A stretch of DNA of 64,000 bases from Bog-473 sp963781955 (GTDB lineage: Bacteria; Actinomycetota; Acidimicrobiia; Acidimicrobiales; RAAP-2): assembly GCA_963781955.1 (NCBI GenBank), contig CAWAHU010000002.1, forward strand, positions 496,001-560,000, given 5' to 3'. The position numbers and the translations under genes are program-made. Positions within the stretch are counted from its first letter, which is position 1. Every line of letters starts with the position of its first letter. The notes beneath the pieces were generated by a model. The model worked only from the letters and a program-made list of their open reading frames with translations. It searched no databases and was not told the origin of the DNA. Shown in pieces: positions 32,797 through 40,662 of this stretch.

Positions 32797-34191
32797 TCAG
32801 ATCCGAGCGGCCGCCGCCAGCTGGTCCTCCCACCAGTCGGCCGCGGTGCGGGCGCGCACAGCGGCCCGCAGGCCCGCCGCCCGCAGCGCTCGCTCGTCAG
32901 GCGCCATGGACAGCGCGACGTGCAGGATCTCGGCCGTGGTGCTCACGTCGAACGGGTTGATCCCGAGCGCGTGCCCCTCGAGCGCCCCCAGCTCGGCCCA
33001 GGCGCCAGCCTGGCGCGACAAGACGAGCACGCCGTCGACCGTGTTGACGAGCGGGCCCTCCTTGGCCACCAGGTTCATCCCGTCGCGCACCGGGTTGACC
33101 AGCAGCACGTCGGAGACGGAGAGCGCGGCGAGGGAGCGGGCCCAGTCGTCCTCGACCGAGAGCACAATCGGTGTCCAGCCGTCGGCGGCCGAGCCGAACG
33201 CGTGGTTGATCCGCTCGGCCGTGTGCTCGACGTCGGCGCCGTAGGCGAGATACTCCGCCAGCCCTTGTCGCGACGGATAGGCGCAGACCACGTGGACCAC
33301 TTCGCCGCGCCATTCGGGGTGCGCGGTGAGGAACTCCTCGAAGGCGAGCATCCCCCGGACGATGTTCTTCGAGGGTTCGAGGCGGTCCGAGCGTCCAACG
33401 ATGCGCCGGCCCCCGACCTCGGCCCGCAGCGCCTCGGCCGCAGCCGTGCACGCGGGCGACAGCGCCTCGGCCTCGAGCACCCCCGGGTCCGTGCCGAGGG
33501 GGGCCACGAACGTGGGTGGCGCCGCCCGGTGGGCGACGGCGTAGCAGGCCCGGAAGTCCGCCTCCCAGGCCGCGCTGTGGAACCCGCAGGCGCCGTAGCC
33601 GGCCATGCCGTCGAGCAGCTCGGCGCGGGCGCGGTCGGGGAGGACCTCGAGCATGGCCGGGGCGGCGAACGGTGTGTGCAAGAAGTGCACTGTGCGCAGG
33701 TCGGGGCGTGCCGTGGCGAGCATCTGCCCGAGGAGCGAGAAGTGGTAGTCCTGCACCAAGACGCGGGCGCCCTCGGCCGCGCGCGCCGCCACCACGCCGG
33801 CCATGGCCGCGTTGTAGGCCCGGTACCCCTCCCAGGCCGCCCGCCAGTGGCGGTCGAAGCGAGGACGGTGCGGCAGGTCGAAGAGGTGGTGGTGGCAGTA
33901 CCACAGGGTCGTGTTGGCCACGACGTCATAGGCCTGGCGGTAGGTGTCGTCGTCCACGTCGACCGGCACGAGCTCGAGCCCGTCCTCGACCATGAGTCCC
34001 CGGGCGACCGCCTCGCGGTCCGCCGCCCCCATGGTCACCGAGGCCCAGGTCGTGCCACTCCCGGCCAGCAGCCGGTGCAACGTCGAGGCGAGGCCGCCAG
34101 CGGCGCGCACCGGCACCGGCGTGCCGTCGGGACCGCTGCGGAAGCCGAGCGGCCCGCGGTTGGAGACGACGATGGTGTGGGCGGTACTCAC
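32797..34191 (-). CDS. otsA: Trehalose-6-phosphate synthase OtsA (GT20)
   Basis: 464 residues. Joins a nucleotide-activated glucose to glucose 6-phosphate. N-terminal 'IVVSNRGPLGFR', 'WYCHHHLFDLP', 'VQDYHFSLLGQML', 'FLHTPFAAPAM' and 'GRSDRLEPSKNIVRGMLAFEEFL' (in part) match GT20. 'NPVRDGMNLVAKE' completes the donor site. GTG start overlaps the gpgS stop (GTGA), so gpgS-otsA form an operon. Confidence 0.95.
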   Translation of the reverse strand: MSTAHTIVVSNRGPLGFRSGPDGTPVPVRAAGGLASTLHRLLAGSGTTWASVTMGAADREAVARGLMVEDGLELVPVDVDDDTYRQAYDVVANTTLWYCHHHLFDLPHRPRFDRHWRAAWEGYRAYNAAMAGVVAARAAEGARVLVQDYHFSLLGQMLATARPDLRTVHFLHTPFAAPAMLEVLPDRARAELLDGMAGYGACGFHSAAWEADFRACYAVAHRAAPPTFVAPLGTDPGVLEAEALSPACTAAAEALRAEVGGRRIVGRSDRLEPSKNIVRGMLAFEEFLTAHPEWRGEVVHVVCAYPSRQGLAEYLAYGADVEHTAERINHAFGSAADGWTPIVLSVEDDWARSLAALSVSDVLLVNPVRDGMNLVAKEGPLVNTVDGVLVLSRQAGAWAELGALEGHALGINPFDVSTTAEILHVALSMAPDERALRAAGLRAAVRARTAADWWEDQLAAAARI

Positions 34192-34982
34192 GAGCGGCGC
34201 GGCAGGGCCGACGAGTCGACGCGCGCCAGGGCGGCGCGCAGCACGTCGACCGCCTGCGGGCGCAGCTCGTGCAAAGGGCGGTTGCGGTGGATCCGCTCGC
34301 CCAGGTCGACCTGAGCCAGGCGCCCGGGCCCGAGCGCCTGCGCCACGTCGATGAGGAGGCCGAGCTCGACCCCGTAGCCCGGGGCGAAGCACAGCTTCTC
34401 GAAGACCCAGCGGTGGGCCGCGGTCTCGCCGGCCAAGGGCTGGCGCACCCACGCGAGCTCCGGGTAGAGGAGCTCGAGCACCGGGCGCGCCACGAGCTCG
34501 GTCACCCTCCCCCCGCCGGTCGGGTCGCCGTTCAGCGGCCGGGTGTAGAAGCCCTTCACGAGCACGATGTCGTCAGTGGTGAGGAGGGGGCCGAGGAGCC
34601 CGGTCACGAAGGCCGGGTTGGTGTTGGCCACGTCGGCATCGAGGAAGACGACGATGTCGCCGGTCGAGGCGGCCAGCGCCGCCGCCATGGCCCCGCCCTT
34701 GCCGCCGGCGCCGCCGGGTCCGGCCACCACCTGCGCCCCCGCCTCCTTGGCCTGAGCGGCCGTGTCGTCCACCGAGCCGTCGTCGAGCACGATGACCTCG
34801 TCCACCAGGCCATTGCCGCCGAATTGAGCCAGAAAGGGCTGGGCGACCGCCCGCACGACCGACCCGACGGTCGAGCCCTCGTCCCGGGCCGGGATGCAGA
34901 CCGAGACGGTGCGTCCCGTGCTCGCCTTGGCCTCCAGGACCGCTCCGGTGGGGAAGTCCCCGTGGTGGTAGGTGTTCCCCAC
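34188..34982 (-). CDS. gpgS: Glucosyl-3-phosphoglycerate synthase GpgS (GT81)
   Basis: 264 residues, GT-A fold. Makes glucosyl-3-phosphoglycerate, precursor of the solute glucosylglycerate and of methylglucose polysaccharides. 'VCIPARDEGSTVGSVV', 'VLDDGSVDDT', the metal motif 'FLDADVAN' (DxD) and 'YGVELGLLIDVAQ' are seen. GTG start. Operon with otsA links two compatible-solute pathways. The phosphatase GpgP is not obvious nearby. Confidence 0.93.
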   Translation of the reverse strand: MGNTYHHGDFPTGAVLEAKASTGRTVSVCIPARDEGSTVGSVVRAVAQPFLAQFGGNGLVDEVIVLDDGSVDDTAAQAKEAGAQVVAGPGGAGGKGGAMAAALAASTGDIVVFLDADVANTNPAFVTGLLGPLLTTDDIVLVKGFYTRPLNGDPTGGGRVTELVARPVLELLYPELAWVRQPLAGETAAHRWVFEKLCFAPGYGVELGLLIDVAQALGPGRLAQVDLGERIHRNRPLHELRPQAVDVLRAALARVDSSALPRRS

Positions 34983-35009
34983 GCCCCCGATTCAACCAGG
35001 TGCGCTGCG

Positions 35010-35039
35010 TTGAGCGGGCCGCCCGGCGTGGGCTACCAT
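35010..35039 (+). promoter_or_regulatory. Promoter of the thrC-cysO operon
   Basis: TTGAGC (35010-35015), 18-base spacer, TACCAT (35034-35039). The predicted start falls near 35046, at the 5' edge of the riboswitch. Confidence 0.65.
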
Positions 35040-35046
35040 TGGACCA

Positions 35047-35141
35047 TCATCCAGAGCGACTGAGGGACGGGCCCTGTGAAGTCGCGGCAACCAGTGCAGC
35101 CGGTGAGGCCGGGGCACCTGGTGCCAATGCCCGATCGATGA
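35047..35141 (+). ncRNA. SAM-I (S-box) riboswitch
   Basis: Conserved S-box blocks in order: AGAGCGAC, GAGGGA, GGGCCC, TGAAGTCGCGGCAACC, then GGTGCCAAT. P1 pairs TCATC (35047-35051) with GATGA (35137-35141); P2 pairs GCGAC with GTCGC. The 3' strand of P1 touches the ribosome-binding site AGGAGG of thrC. SAM binding should therefore block translation. Outer arms CCATTGG (35036-35042) and CCAATGG (35148-35154, including the ATG) could extend P1 if transcription starts early enough. Confidence 0.92.
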
Positions 35142-35150
35142 GGAGGACCA

Positions 35151-36422
35151 ATGGTCGATTATGTCACCGGGCTCCGTTGTCGTGAGTGCCAGCGCGCGTA
35201 TCCCGCGGAGGCTCTCCACGTCTGCGACTACTGCTTCGGGCCGCTCGAGGTGGCCTACGACTACGAGCGCATCGCGGCTGCTGTCAGCCGCGAGACCATC
35301 GCGGCGGGGCCCCGCTCGATCTGGCGCTACCGGGACCTGCTGCCCGTCGACGAGCTGACGCCGGTCGACCTGGGCGCCGGCTTCACCCCGCTGGTGCGGG
35401 CCGACCGGCTGGCGGCCGAGCTCGGCTTGGGCGAGCTGTGGATCAAGGACGACACGGCCAACCCGACGGGGTCGTTCAAGGACCGGGTGGTCTCGGTGGC
35501 CCTCACCAAGGCGCGCCAGCTCGGGTTCAAGGTGGCCGCATGCGCGTCGACGGGGAACCTGGCCAACTCGGTGGCCGCGCACGCAGCGCGCGCGGGCATG
35601 GACTCGGTGGTCTTGATCCCGAGCGACCTCGAGGCGGCCAAGGTCACCATGACCGCCGTCTACGGGGGAACGGTCGTGGCGGTCGAGGGGACCTACGACG
35701 ACGTCAACCGGCTGTGCGCCGAGCTGACGAGCGAGCGCCCGGGCTGGGCCTTCGTGAACGTCAACGTCCGCACGTACTACGCCGAGGGCTCCAAGACCCT
35801 CGCCTTCGAGATCGCCGAGCAGCTGGGCTGGCAGGCCCCCGACCACGTGGTGGTCCCGGTGGGCTCGGGCAGCCAGCTGACCAAGGTGGCCAAGGGGTTC
35901 GCCGAGCTGGGCAAGGTGGGCTTGCTCGACGAGGTGCCCGAGGTCCGGGTGTCGGGCGCCCAGCCCGAGGGGTGCGCGCCGGTGGCCACGGCCTTCGCCG
36001 AGGGCGCCGACGCCATCCGGCCGGTCAAGCCCAAGACGATCGCCAAGTCGCTGGCCATCGGCAACCCGGCCGACGGGTGGTACGCGCTCGACGTCATCCG
36101 CCGCTCGGGGGGCTCGTGCGCCGCGGTGACCGACGCCGAGGTGCTCGACGGGATCAGGCTGTTGGCCCGCACCGAGGGGATCTTCGCCGAGACTGCGGGC
36201 GGCGTGACCATCGCCACGCTGGGCAAGCTGGCCGCATCGGGCGCCATCCGGACCGACGAGCGGGTGGTCGCCCTCGTCACGGGGCACGGGCTCAAGACCG
36301 TCGAGGCCCTGACCGGCACCACGGGCTCCGGCCCCACCGCCACCATCGCCCCCACCCTGGACGCGTTCGAGGCTGCGTTCGATGCGGCCCAGGGCACCGA
36401 CACCGAGGAGCTGCCCCGATGA
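35151..36422 (+). CDS. thrC: Threonine synthase-family PLP enzyme under SAM control
   Basis: 423 residues, fold-type II. N-terminal zinc-ribbon-like CREC...CDYC. The PLP Lys is in 'NPTGSFKDRVV', 'ASTGNLANSVAAHAA' surrounds the substrate carboxylate, and 'VPVGSGSQLTK' binds the phosphate of PLP. Threonine synthases convert O-phosphohomoserine to threonine. Control by a SAM riboswitch and pairing with a CysO-like carrier are odd for threonine synthesis and raise a role in homocysteine formation (inference). ATG behind GAGGAGGA. ATGA overlap with cysO. Confidence 0.9.
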   Translation: MVDYVTGLRCRECQRAYPAEALHVCDYCFGPLEVAYDYERIAAAVSRETIAAGPRSIWRYRDLLPVDELTPVDLGAGFTPLVRADRLAAELGLGELWIKDDTANPTGSFKDRVVSVALTKARQLGFKVAACASTGNLANSVAAHAARAGMDSVVLIPSDLEAAKVTMTAVYGGTVVAVEGTYDDVNRLCAELTSERPGWAFVNVNVRTYYAEGSKTLAFEIAEQLGWQAPDHVVVPVGSGSQLTKVAKGFAELGKVGLLDEVPEVRVSGAQPEGCAPVATAFAEGADAIRPVKPKTIAKSLAIGNPADGWYALDVIRRSGGSCAAVTDAEVLDGIRLLARTEGIFAETAGGVTIATLGKLAASGAIRTDERVVALVTGHGLKTVEALTGTTGSGPTATIAPTLDAFEAAFDAAQGTDTEELPR

Positions 36423-36694
36423 GCGTCACCGTCCGCATTCCCACCCAGTTGCGCACCCTGACCTCAGGAGCCGGTGCGGTCGAGGTGGAGGGGGCATCGG
36501 TGGGCGAGGCCCTCAAGGCCCTCGACGCCGCCCATCCGGGCCTGGCCGAGCGGATCTTCGACGACTCGGGCGGGCTGCGCCGATTCGTCAACGTGTTCCT
36601 GGCCGACGAGGACGTCCGGTTCCTCGACGGGCTGGCCACCACGGTCTCGGACGGCCAGACCCTCTCGATCGTGCCCGCCGTCGCCGGCGGCTGA
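36419..36694 (+). CDS. cysO: CysO-like MoaD/ThiS sulfur-carrier protein
   Basis: 91 residues, beta-grasp fold, ending in Gly-Gly (PAVAGG). That tail can be activated by adenylation and converted to a thiocarboxylate. The segments 'FVNVFLADEDVRF', 'GLATTVSDGQTLSIVPAVAGG' (in part) and 'VTVRIPTQLR' closely resemble, from memory, mycobacterial CysO, which donates sulfur to CysM. There the partners are mec and cysM; here the partner is the threonine-synthase-fold enzyme. Translationally coupled (ATGA). Confidence 0.92.
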   Translation: MSVTVRIPTQLRTLTSGAGAVEVEGASVGEALKALDAAHPGLAERIFDDSGGLRRFVNVFLADEDVRFLDGLATTVSDGQTLSIVPAVAGG

Positions 36695-36783
36695 CCCGGT
36701 CCGACCCCGGGGAGGGCGCCCGGGGCCGGGGAACGGGGCCGGCCAAAGAGGGCGCCACGGAGGTCGCCTTGGAGCGGACGGTC

Positions 36784-36812
36784 TTGCGCCCGGGCTCCGA
36801 AGGTGGTTACCT
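36784..36812 (+). promoter_or_regulatory. groL promoter
   Basis: TTGCGC (36784-36789), 17-base spacer, TTACCT (36807-36812), immediately before the CIRCE element. HrcA bound there would cover the start point. Confidence 0.6.
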
Positions 36813-36813
36813 G

Positions 36814-36840
36814 TTAGCACTCAGCAGACGAGAGTGCTAA
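36814..36840. promoter_or_regulatory. CIRCE element (HrcA operator)
   Basis: TTAGCACTC, 9-base spacer, GAGTGCTAA: an exact match to the CIRCE consensus. Implies heat-shock control of groL by HrcA. Confidence 0.97.
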
Positions 36841-36865
36841 CGGAACTCACGGAGGATTGGAGCAC

Positions 36866-38485
36866 ATGGCCAAGATCATCGCCTTCGACGCGGAGGCCCG
36901 CCGCGGTCTCGAAACGGGCATGAACAAGCTGGCGGACGCCGTGCGCGTCACCCTGGGGCCCAAGGGCCGCAACGTGGTGCTCGACAAGAAGTGGGGCGCC
37001 CCAACCATCACCAACGACGGGGTCTCCATCGCCAAGGAGATCGACCTCGAGGACCCCTTCGAGAGGATCGGCGCCGAGCTGGTCAAGGAAGTGGCCAAGA
37101 AGACCGACGACGTGGCCGGCGACGGCACCACGACGGCCACCGTGCTCGCGTGGGCCATGGTCCGCGAGGGCCTGCGCAACGTGGCCGCCGGCGCCAACCC
37201 GATGTCGCTCAAGCGGGGCATCGAGGCTGCCGTCGAGACGGCCGTGAGCTCCATCCACGGCATCGCCAAGGAGACGGAGTCCAAGTCGCAGATCGCCCAG
37301 GTGGCCTCGATCTCGGCCGCCGACACCGAGATCGGCGAGATGATCTCCGAGGCCATCGACAAGGTCGGCCGCGACGGCGTCATCACCGTCGAGGAGTCGC
37401 AGACGTTCGGCATGGACATGGACCTGGTCGAGGGCATGCGCTTCGACAAGGGCTACATCGCCCCGTACTTCGTGACCGACCCCGAGCGCATGGAGGCCGT
37501 CCTCGAGGACGCCTACGTGCTTCTCGTCGGGTCCAAGATCAGCGCGGTGCGCGACATGCTCCCGGTCCTCGAGAAGGTCATGCAGAGCGGCAAGCCGCTG
37601 CTGATCATCGCCGAGGACGTCGAGGGTGAGGCTCTGGCCACCCTGGTCGTCAACAAGATCCGCGGCACCTTCCGCTCGGCCGCCGTCAAGGCGCCCGGGT
37701 TCGGTGAGCGCCGCAAGGCCATGCTCCAGGACATCGCCATCCTGACCGGCGGCCAGGTGGTGACCGAGGAGGTCGGCCTGAAGCTCGAGAACGTCACCCT
37801 CGACCTGCTGGGCACCGCCCGCAAGGTGGTCATCACCAAGGACGAGACCACGATCGTCGAAGGTGCCGGTACCGAGTCCGACATCAAGGGCCGTATCAAC
37901 CAGATCAAGACCGAGATCGAGAACACCGACTCTGACTACGACCGGGAGAAGCTCCAGGAGCGCCTGGCCAAGCTGTCCGGCGGGGTGGCGGTGATCAAGG
38001 TCGGCGCGGCCACCGAGGTCGAGCTGAAGGAGAAGAAGCACCGGATCGAGGACGCCGTCTCGACGACCAAGGCGGCCATCGAGGAGGGCGTGGTCCCCGG
38101 TGGTGGCGTGGCCCTGCTGCGGGCGCAGAGCGCCATCCTCGAAGCGGCCGAGAAGCTCGAGGGCGACGAGGCCACCGGAGCGCGGATCGTGGCCAAGGCC
38201 GTCGAGGAGCCCCTGAAGCAGATCGCGGTCAACGCCGGCCTCGAAGGTGGGGTCATCATCGAGAAGGTGCGCGGCCTGAAGGGTGCCCACGGCCTCAACG
38301 CGGCCACCGGCGAGTACACCGACCTGTTCAAGGACGGCGTGATCGACGCCGCCAAGGTGACCCGCTCGGCGCTGCAGAACGCGGCGTCCATCGCTGCGCT
38401 GTTCCTGACCACCGAGGCTGTCATCGTCGAGAAGCCCGAAGACGAGGCGCCTGCCATGGCCGGGGCCGGAATGGACGACTTCTAG
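36866..38485 (+). CDS. groL: Chaperonin GroEL
   Basis: 539 residues, full length. Hsp60 folding chamber. 'VTLGPKGRNVVL', 'DGTTTATVLA' and 'VPGGGVALLRA' are present. It ends in AMAGAGMDDF, so the Gly-Gly-Met repeat tail is absent. Start MAKIIAFDAEAR chosen at 36866 with GGAGG upstream; an ATG at 36857 is in frame. No groES is adjacent, and it is transcribed alone between CIRCE and the hairpin at 38640. Confidence 0.97.
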   Translation: MAKIIAFDAEARRGLETGMNKLADAVRVTLGPKGRNVVLDKKWGAPTITNDGVSIAKEIDLEDPFERIGAELVKEVAKKTDDVAGDGTTTATVLAWAMVREGLRNVAAGANPMSLKRGIEAAVETAVSSIHGIAKETESKSQIAQVASISAADTEIGEMISEAIDKVGRDGVITVEESQTFGMDMDLVEGMRFDKGYIAPYFVTDPERMEAVLEDAYVLLVGSKISAVRDMLPVLEKVMQSGKPLLIIAEDVEGEALATLVVNKIRGTFRSAAVKAPGFGERRKAMLQDIAILTGGQVVTEEVGLKLENVTLDLLGTARKVVITKDETTIVEGAGTESDIKGRINQIKTEIENTDSDYDREKLQERLAKLSGGVAVIKVGAATEVELKEKKHRIEDAVSTTKAAIEEGVVPGGGVALLRAQSAILEAAEKLEGDEATGARIVAKAVEEPLKQIAVNAGLEGGVIIEKVRGLKGAHGLNAATGEYTDLFKDGVIDAAKVTRSALQNAASIAALFLTTEAVIVEKPEDEAPAMAGAGMDDF

Positions 38486-38571
38486 GGGTCGTCGCGGCGC
38501 CGAACCCGGCCCCGGAGCGGACCCTGAACTGGGTTTTGTCCGGGAGTGGGAGGCACCGGTCTCTGTCATCA

Positions 38572-38607
38572 GGGTGTCACAGCGGTGCAACACGGGGGTG
38601 TGACACT
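38572..38607 (+). repeat. Inverted repeat GTGTCACA/TGTGACAC after groL
   Basis: GTGTCACA near 38574 and TGTGACAC near 38599 are exact reverse complements about 17 bases apart. Could be an operator for the hemQ promoter or a secondary transcript fold; no regulator is assigned. Confidence 0.5.
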
Positions 38608-38639
38608 GGGAGTGCCTCACCCCCAACCGAGGCTGATCA

Positions 38640-38667
38640 GTGTGCCCGGCCGAAAGGCCGGGCACAC
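38640..38667 (+). terminator. Strong terminator hairpin downstream of groL
   Basis: GTGTGCCCGGCC-GAAA-GGCCGGGCACAC: perfect 12-base stem with a GAAA tetraloop. No long T-run follows (TGCGTTCTCT). Confidence 0.8.
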
Positions 38668-38676
38668 TGCGTTCTC

Positions 38677-38682
38677 TACACT
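38677..38682 (+). promoter_or_regulatory. -10 hexamer before the hemQ leader ORF
   Basis: TACACT ends 6 bases before the GTG at 38689. Same spacing as the other leaderless starts in this window. Confidence 0.55.
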
Positions 38683-38688
38683 GGGCCG

Positions 38689-38748
38689 GTGAACACTGGG
38701 CCGGTGACCGGCATGGCGCAACGACCGGCTAGGCGAACGGCCGGGTGA
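38689..38748 (+). CDS. 19-residue leader peptide coupled to hemQ
   Basis: GTG at 38689 opens a 20-codon frame (VNTGPVTGMAQRPARRTAG) whose TGA overlaps the hemQ GTG (GTGA). It begins exactly where a leaderless transcript from TACACT would start. hemQ itself lacks a Shine-Dalgarno, so ribosomes terminating here could reinitiate on hemQ. The DNA also holds a direct repeat ACACTGGGCCGGTGA. No homology is known to me; existence is inferred from layout. Confidence 0.5.
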   Translation: MNTGPVTGMAQRPARRTAG

Positions 38749-39431
38749 CCGGACCCGGACCCCTGGCCCCGACCAGCGGCTGGGGGGTCCTGCACCTCTT
38801 CGGCCGGCTCACCGGCGATTTCGAGCCCAACGCCCTGCGCAAGGCGTTGGGCGCCGCCGAGGCGGATGACTACCAGGTCGTGCCGGTGGCGCTCCTGGGG
38901 CACAAGGCGGATCTGGGGATCCTGGCGCTCGGGCCCGACGTGTGGCGGCTGCGCCGCCTGCAGACCGAGGTGGTGGCCTCGGGGGTGGAGCTCACGCAGT
39001 CCTACGTGTCGCTCACCGAGGTCTCCGAGTACGCGGCGGGCGTCCCCGAGGAGATGCGCCAGGCCCGCCTGTTCCCCGCCCTTCCCCCCGAGGGGAAACC
39101 GGCGTTCTGCTTCTACCCGATGAGCAAGCGCCGCAACGAGGGGCACAACTGGTACGCGCTCGACTTCGACGCCCGCAAGGAGTTGATGATGGGCCACGGC
39201 ACGGTCGGTCGGACCTTCCACGGCCGCGTGCTGCAGGTCGTGACCGGGTCGACCGGGCTCGACGACTGGGAGTGGGGCGTCACGCTGTTCGGCGTCCACC
39301 CCGACGACCTGAAGGACTGCGTCTACGAGATGCGCTTCGACGAGGCTTCGACGCTCTACGCCGAGTTCGGGCCGTTCTACACGGGGATGGTGGGTACGCT
39401 CGACGAGGTGCTCACCTCGCTCGGCGCCTGA
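38745..39431 (+). CDS. hemQ: Coproheme decarboxylase HemQ/ChdC
   Basis: 228 residues, chlorite-dismutase fold. Last step of the coproporphyrin-dependent heme pathway of Gram-positive bacteria. The catalytic Tyr is in 'NEGHNWYAL' (Tyr137) after 'FYPMSKRR', and the axial His is in 'MMGHGTVGR' (His151). 'DWEWGVTLFGVHPDDL' and 'MRFDEASTLYAEFGPF' are typical. GTG start overlaps the short leader ORF. larE follows with little spacing. Confidence 0.95.
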   Translation: MTGPGPLAPTSGWGVLHLFGRLTGDFEPNALRKALGAAEADDYQVVPVALLGHKADLGILALGPDVWRLRRLQTEVVASGVELTQSYVSLTEVSEYAAGVPEEMRQARLFPALPPEGKPAFCFYPMSKRRNEGHNWYALDFDARKELMMGHGTVGRTFHGRVLQVVTGSTGLDDWEWGVTLFGVHPDDLKDCVYEMRFDEASTLYAEFGPFYTGMVGTLDEVLTSLGA

Positions 39432-39448
39432 GCGCGGACGCGGCCGAC

Positions 39449-40378
39449 GTGGATCTGGAAACCGACCCCGACGTGGAAGCGAACCCCGACGTGGAAGCGG
39501 ACATCGAAGCGGACATCGAAGCGGACGTGGACATCGACTCGGAAGTGGACATCGACTCGGGTGCCGCTACGGGCGCATCGATCGACGAGCTGACGGGCGC
39601 GTTGCGCCGCCTCGGGCGGGTGGTCGTCGCGTTCAGCGGCGGCGCCGACTCGGCGTTCCTGGCCAAGGTGGCCCACGACACGCTCGGGCGGTCCTCGGTT
39701 CTGTGCGCGACCGCGCTGTCGCCCTCGCTGGCCGGCGCCGAGGAGGCGGACTGCCGCGCCCTGGCCGAGGAGTGGGGGCTGCGCTGGTTCGGTGTCGAGA
39801 CGACCGAGATGCAGGACGCCGCCTATGTGGCCAACGGCACCGACCGCTGCGCCCGGTGCAAGACGGCGCTCATGGACGCGCTCGGTCCGCTGGCTGTGGC
39901 GGAGGACGCCACCGTGGTGCTCGGGGTGAATGTCAACGACCTGGGTGACCACCGGCCCGGGCAGGTGGCGGCGTCCTCGGCCGGCGCCGTGTTCCCACTG
40001 GTCGAGGCCGGGTTCACCAAGGACGACGTCCGGCGGTGGTCGCGCCGCCTCGGGCTGCGCACGTGGGACAAGCCCGCGGCCGCCTGCCTGGCCTCGCGCC
40101 TGCCCTACGGGACCCCCGTCACGTTGGGGCGGCTCGGCGCGGTGGAGTCGGCCGAGTCGGCGCTGCGGGCCCTCGGGTTCAGCCAGCTGCGGGTGCGCCA
40201 CCACGGCGACGTGGCCCGCCTGGAGGTCGAAGCGCGCGACCTGAGCGAGGTGCTGGCCCGTCGGGAGGATGTGGTGGCAGCCGTGCGGGCGGCCGGGTTC
40301 CGCTTCGTGGCCCTCGACCTCGAGGGGTTCCGGTCGGGGAGCCTGAACCGCGCGCTGGCCCTGGAGGAGGTCCCGTGA
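39449..40378 (+). CDS. larE: LarE, ATP-dependent sacrificial sulfur transferase
   Basis: 309 residues. Adenylates and thiolates the pyridinium carboxylates of the nickel-pincer cofactor precursor. PP-loop 'VVAFSGGADSAFLAKV' (63-68 core), 'DRCARCKTALM' and 'DKPAAACLASRLPYG' with the sacrificial Cys are seen. The first 40 residues are an acidic repeat (DVEAD, DIEAD, DIDSEVDIDS). The start may be GTG 39449 or a later GTG in the repeat. larB and larC lie 10 kb away on the other strand; larA is not in the window. Confidence 0.93.
   Translation: MDLETDPDVEANPDVEADIEADIEADVDIDSEVDIDSGAATGASIDELTGALRRLGRVVVAFSGGADSAFLAKVAHDTLGRSSVLCATALSPSLAGAEEADCRALAEEWGLRWFGVETTEMQDAAYVANGTDRCARCKTALMDALGPLAVAEDATVVLGVNVNDLGDHRPGQVAASSAGAVFPLVEAGFTKDDVRRWSRRLGLRTWDKPAAACLASRLPYGTPVTLGRLGAVESAESALRALGFSQLRVRHHGDVARLEVEARDLSEVLARREDVVAAVRAAGFRFVALDLEGFRSGSLNRALALEEVP
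39473..39560. repeat. Imperfect acidic tandem repeats in larE
   Basis: Repeats of GACGTGGAAGCG, GACATCGAAGCG and GACATCGACTCG (12-base period), encoding DVEA/DIEA/DIDS in the LarE N-terminal extension. Confidence 0.85.
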
Positions 40379-40620
40379 GCGAGGTCCGCGTCAAGGTGAA
40401 GCTGACGTTCCCCGAGTCCGAGGTTCGGCGGCCGGTGCTGGCCACGCTGGTCCGGCGCTTCGACGTCGAGCCCAACATCCGCCGGGCCGACGTGGAGGAG
40501 CACCGGGGCTGGATCCTCTGTGAGATCGACGGCCAGGCGGGCCAGGTCGAGTCGGCGCTGGAATGGCTGCGGAGCGAGGGGATCGCCGTCGACCTGCTGG
40601 GTGACGTCCTCGAGGGTTGA
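40375..40620 (+). CDS. NIL-domain protein
   Basis: 81 residues. A lone NIL (ferredoxin-like) domain: 'VRVKVKLTFPESEVRRPVLATLVRRFDVEPNIRRADVEEH' (in part), then 'GWILCEIDGQAGQVESALEWL'. NIL domains usually sit at the end of the methionine importer ATPase MetN or in ferredoxin fusions. Coupled to larE by a GTGA overlap, so a role with LarE, or in sulfur or methionine sensing, is possible but unproven. Confidence 0.85.
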   Translation: MSEVRVKVKLTFPESEVRRPVLATLVRRFDVEPNIRRADVEEHRGWILCEIDGQAGQVESALEWLRSEGIAVDLLGDVLEG

Positions 40621-40662
40621 CGCCGCCGGCACCGGGCGGGCCGCCGCCCCGGCGCACGCGGC

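Noticed and set aside
36857..36865. Earlier ATG for groL (three codons upstream)
   Set aside because: The family N-terminus is MAKII, and the spacing from GGAGG fits the later ATG acceptably.
36821..38665. A 614-codon frame opposite groL
   Set aside because: Antisense shadow of GroEL; no recognisable motif.
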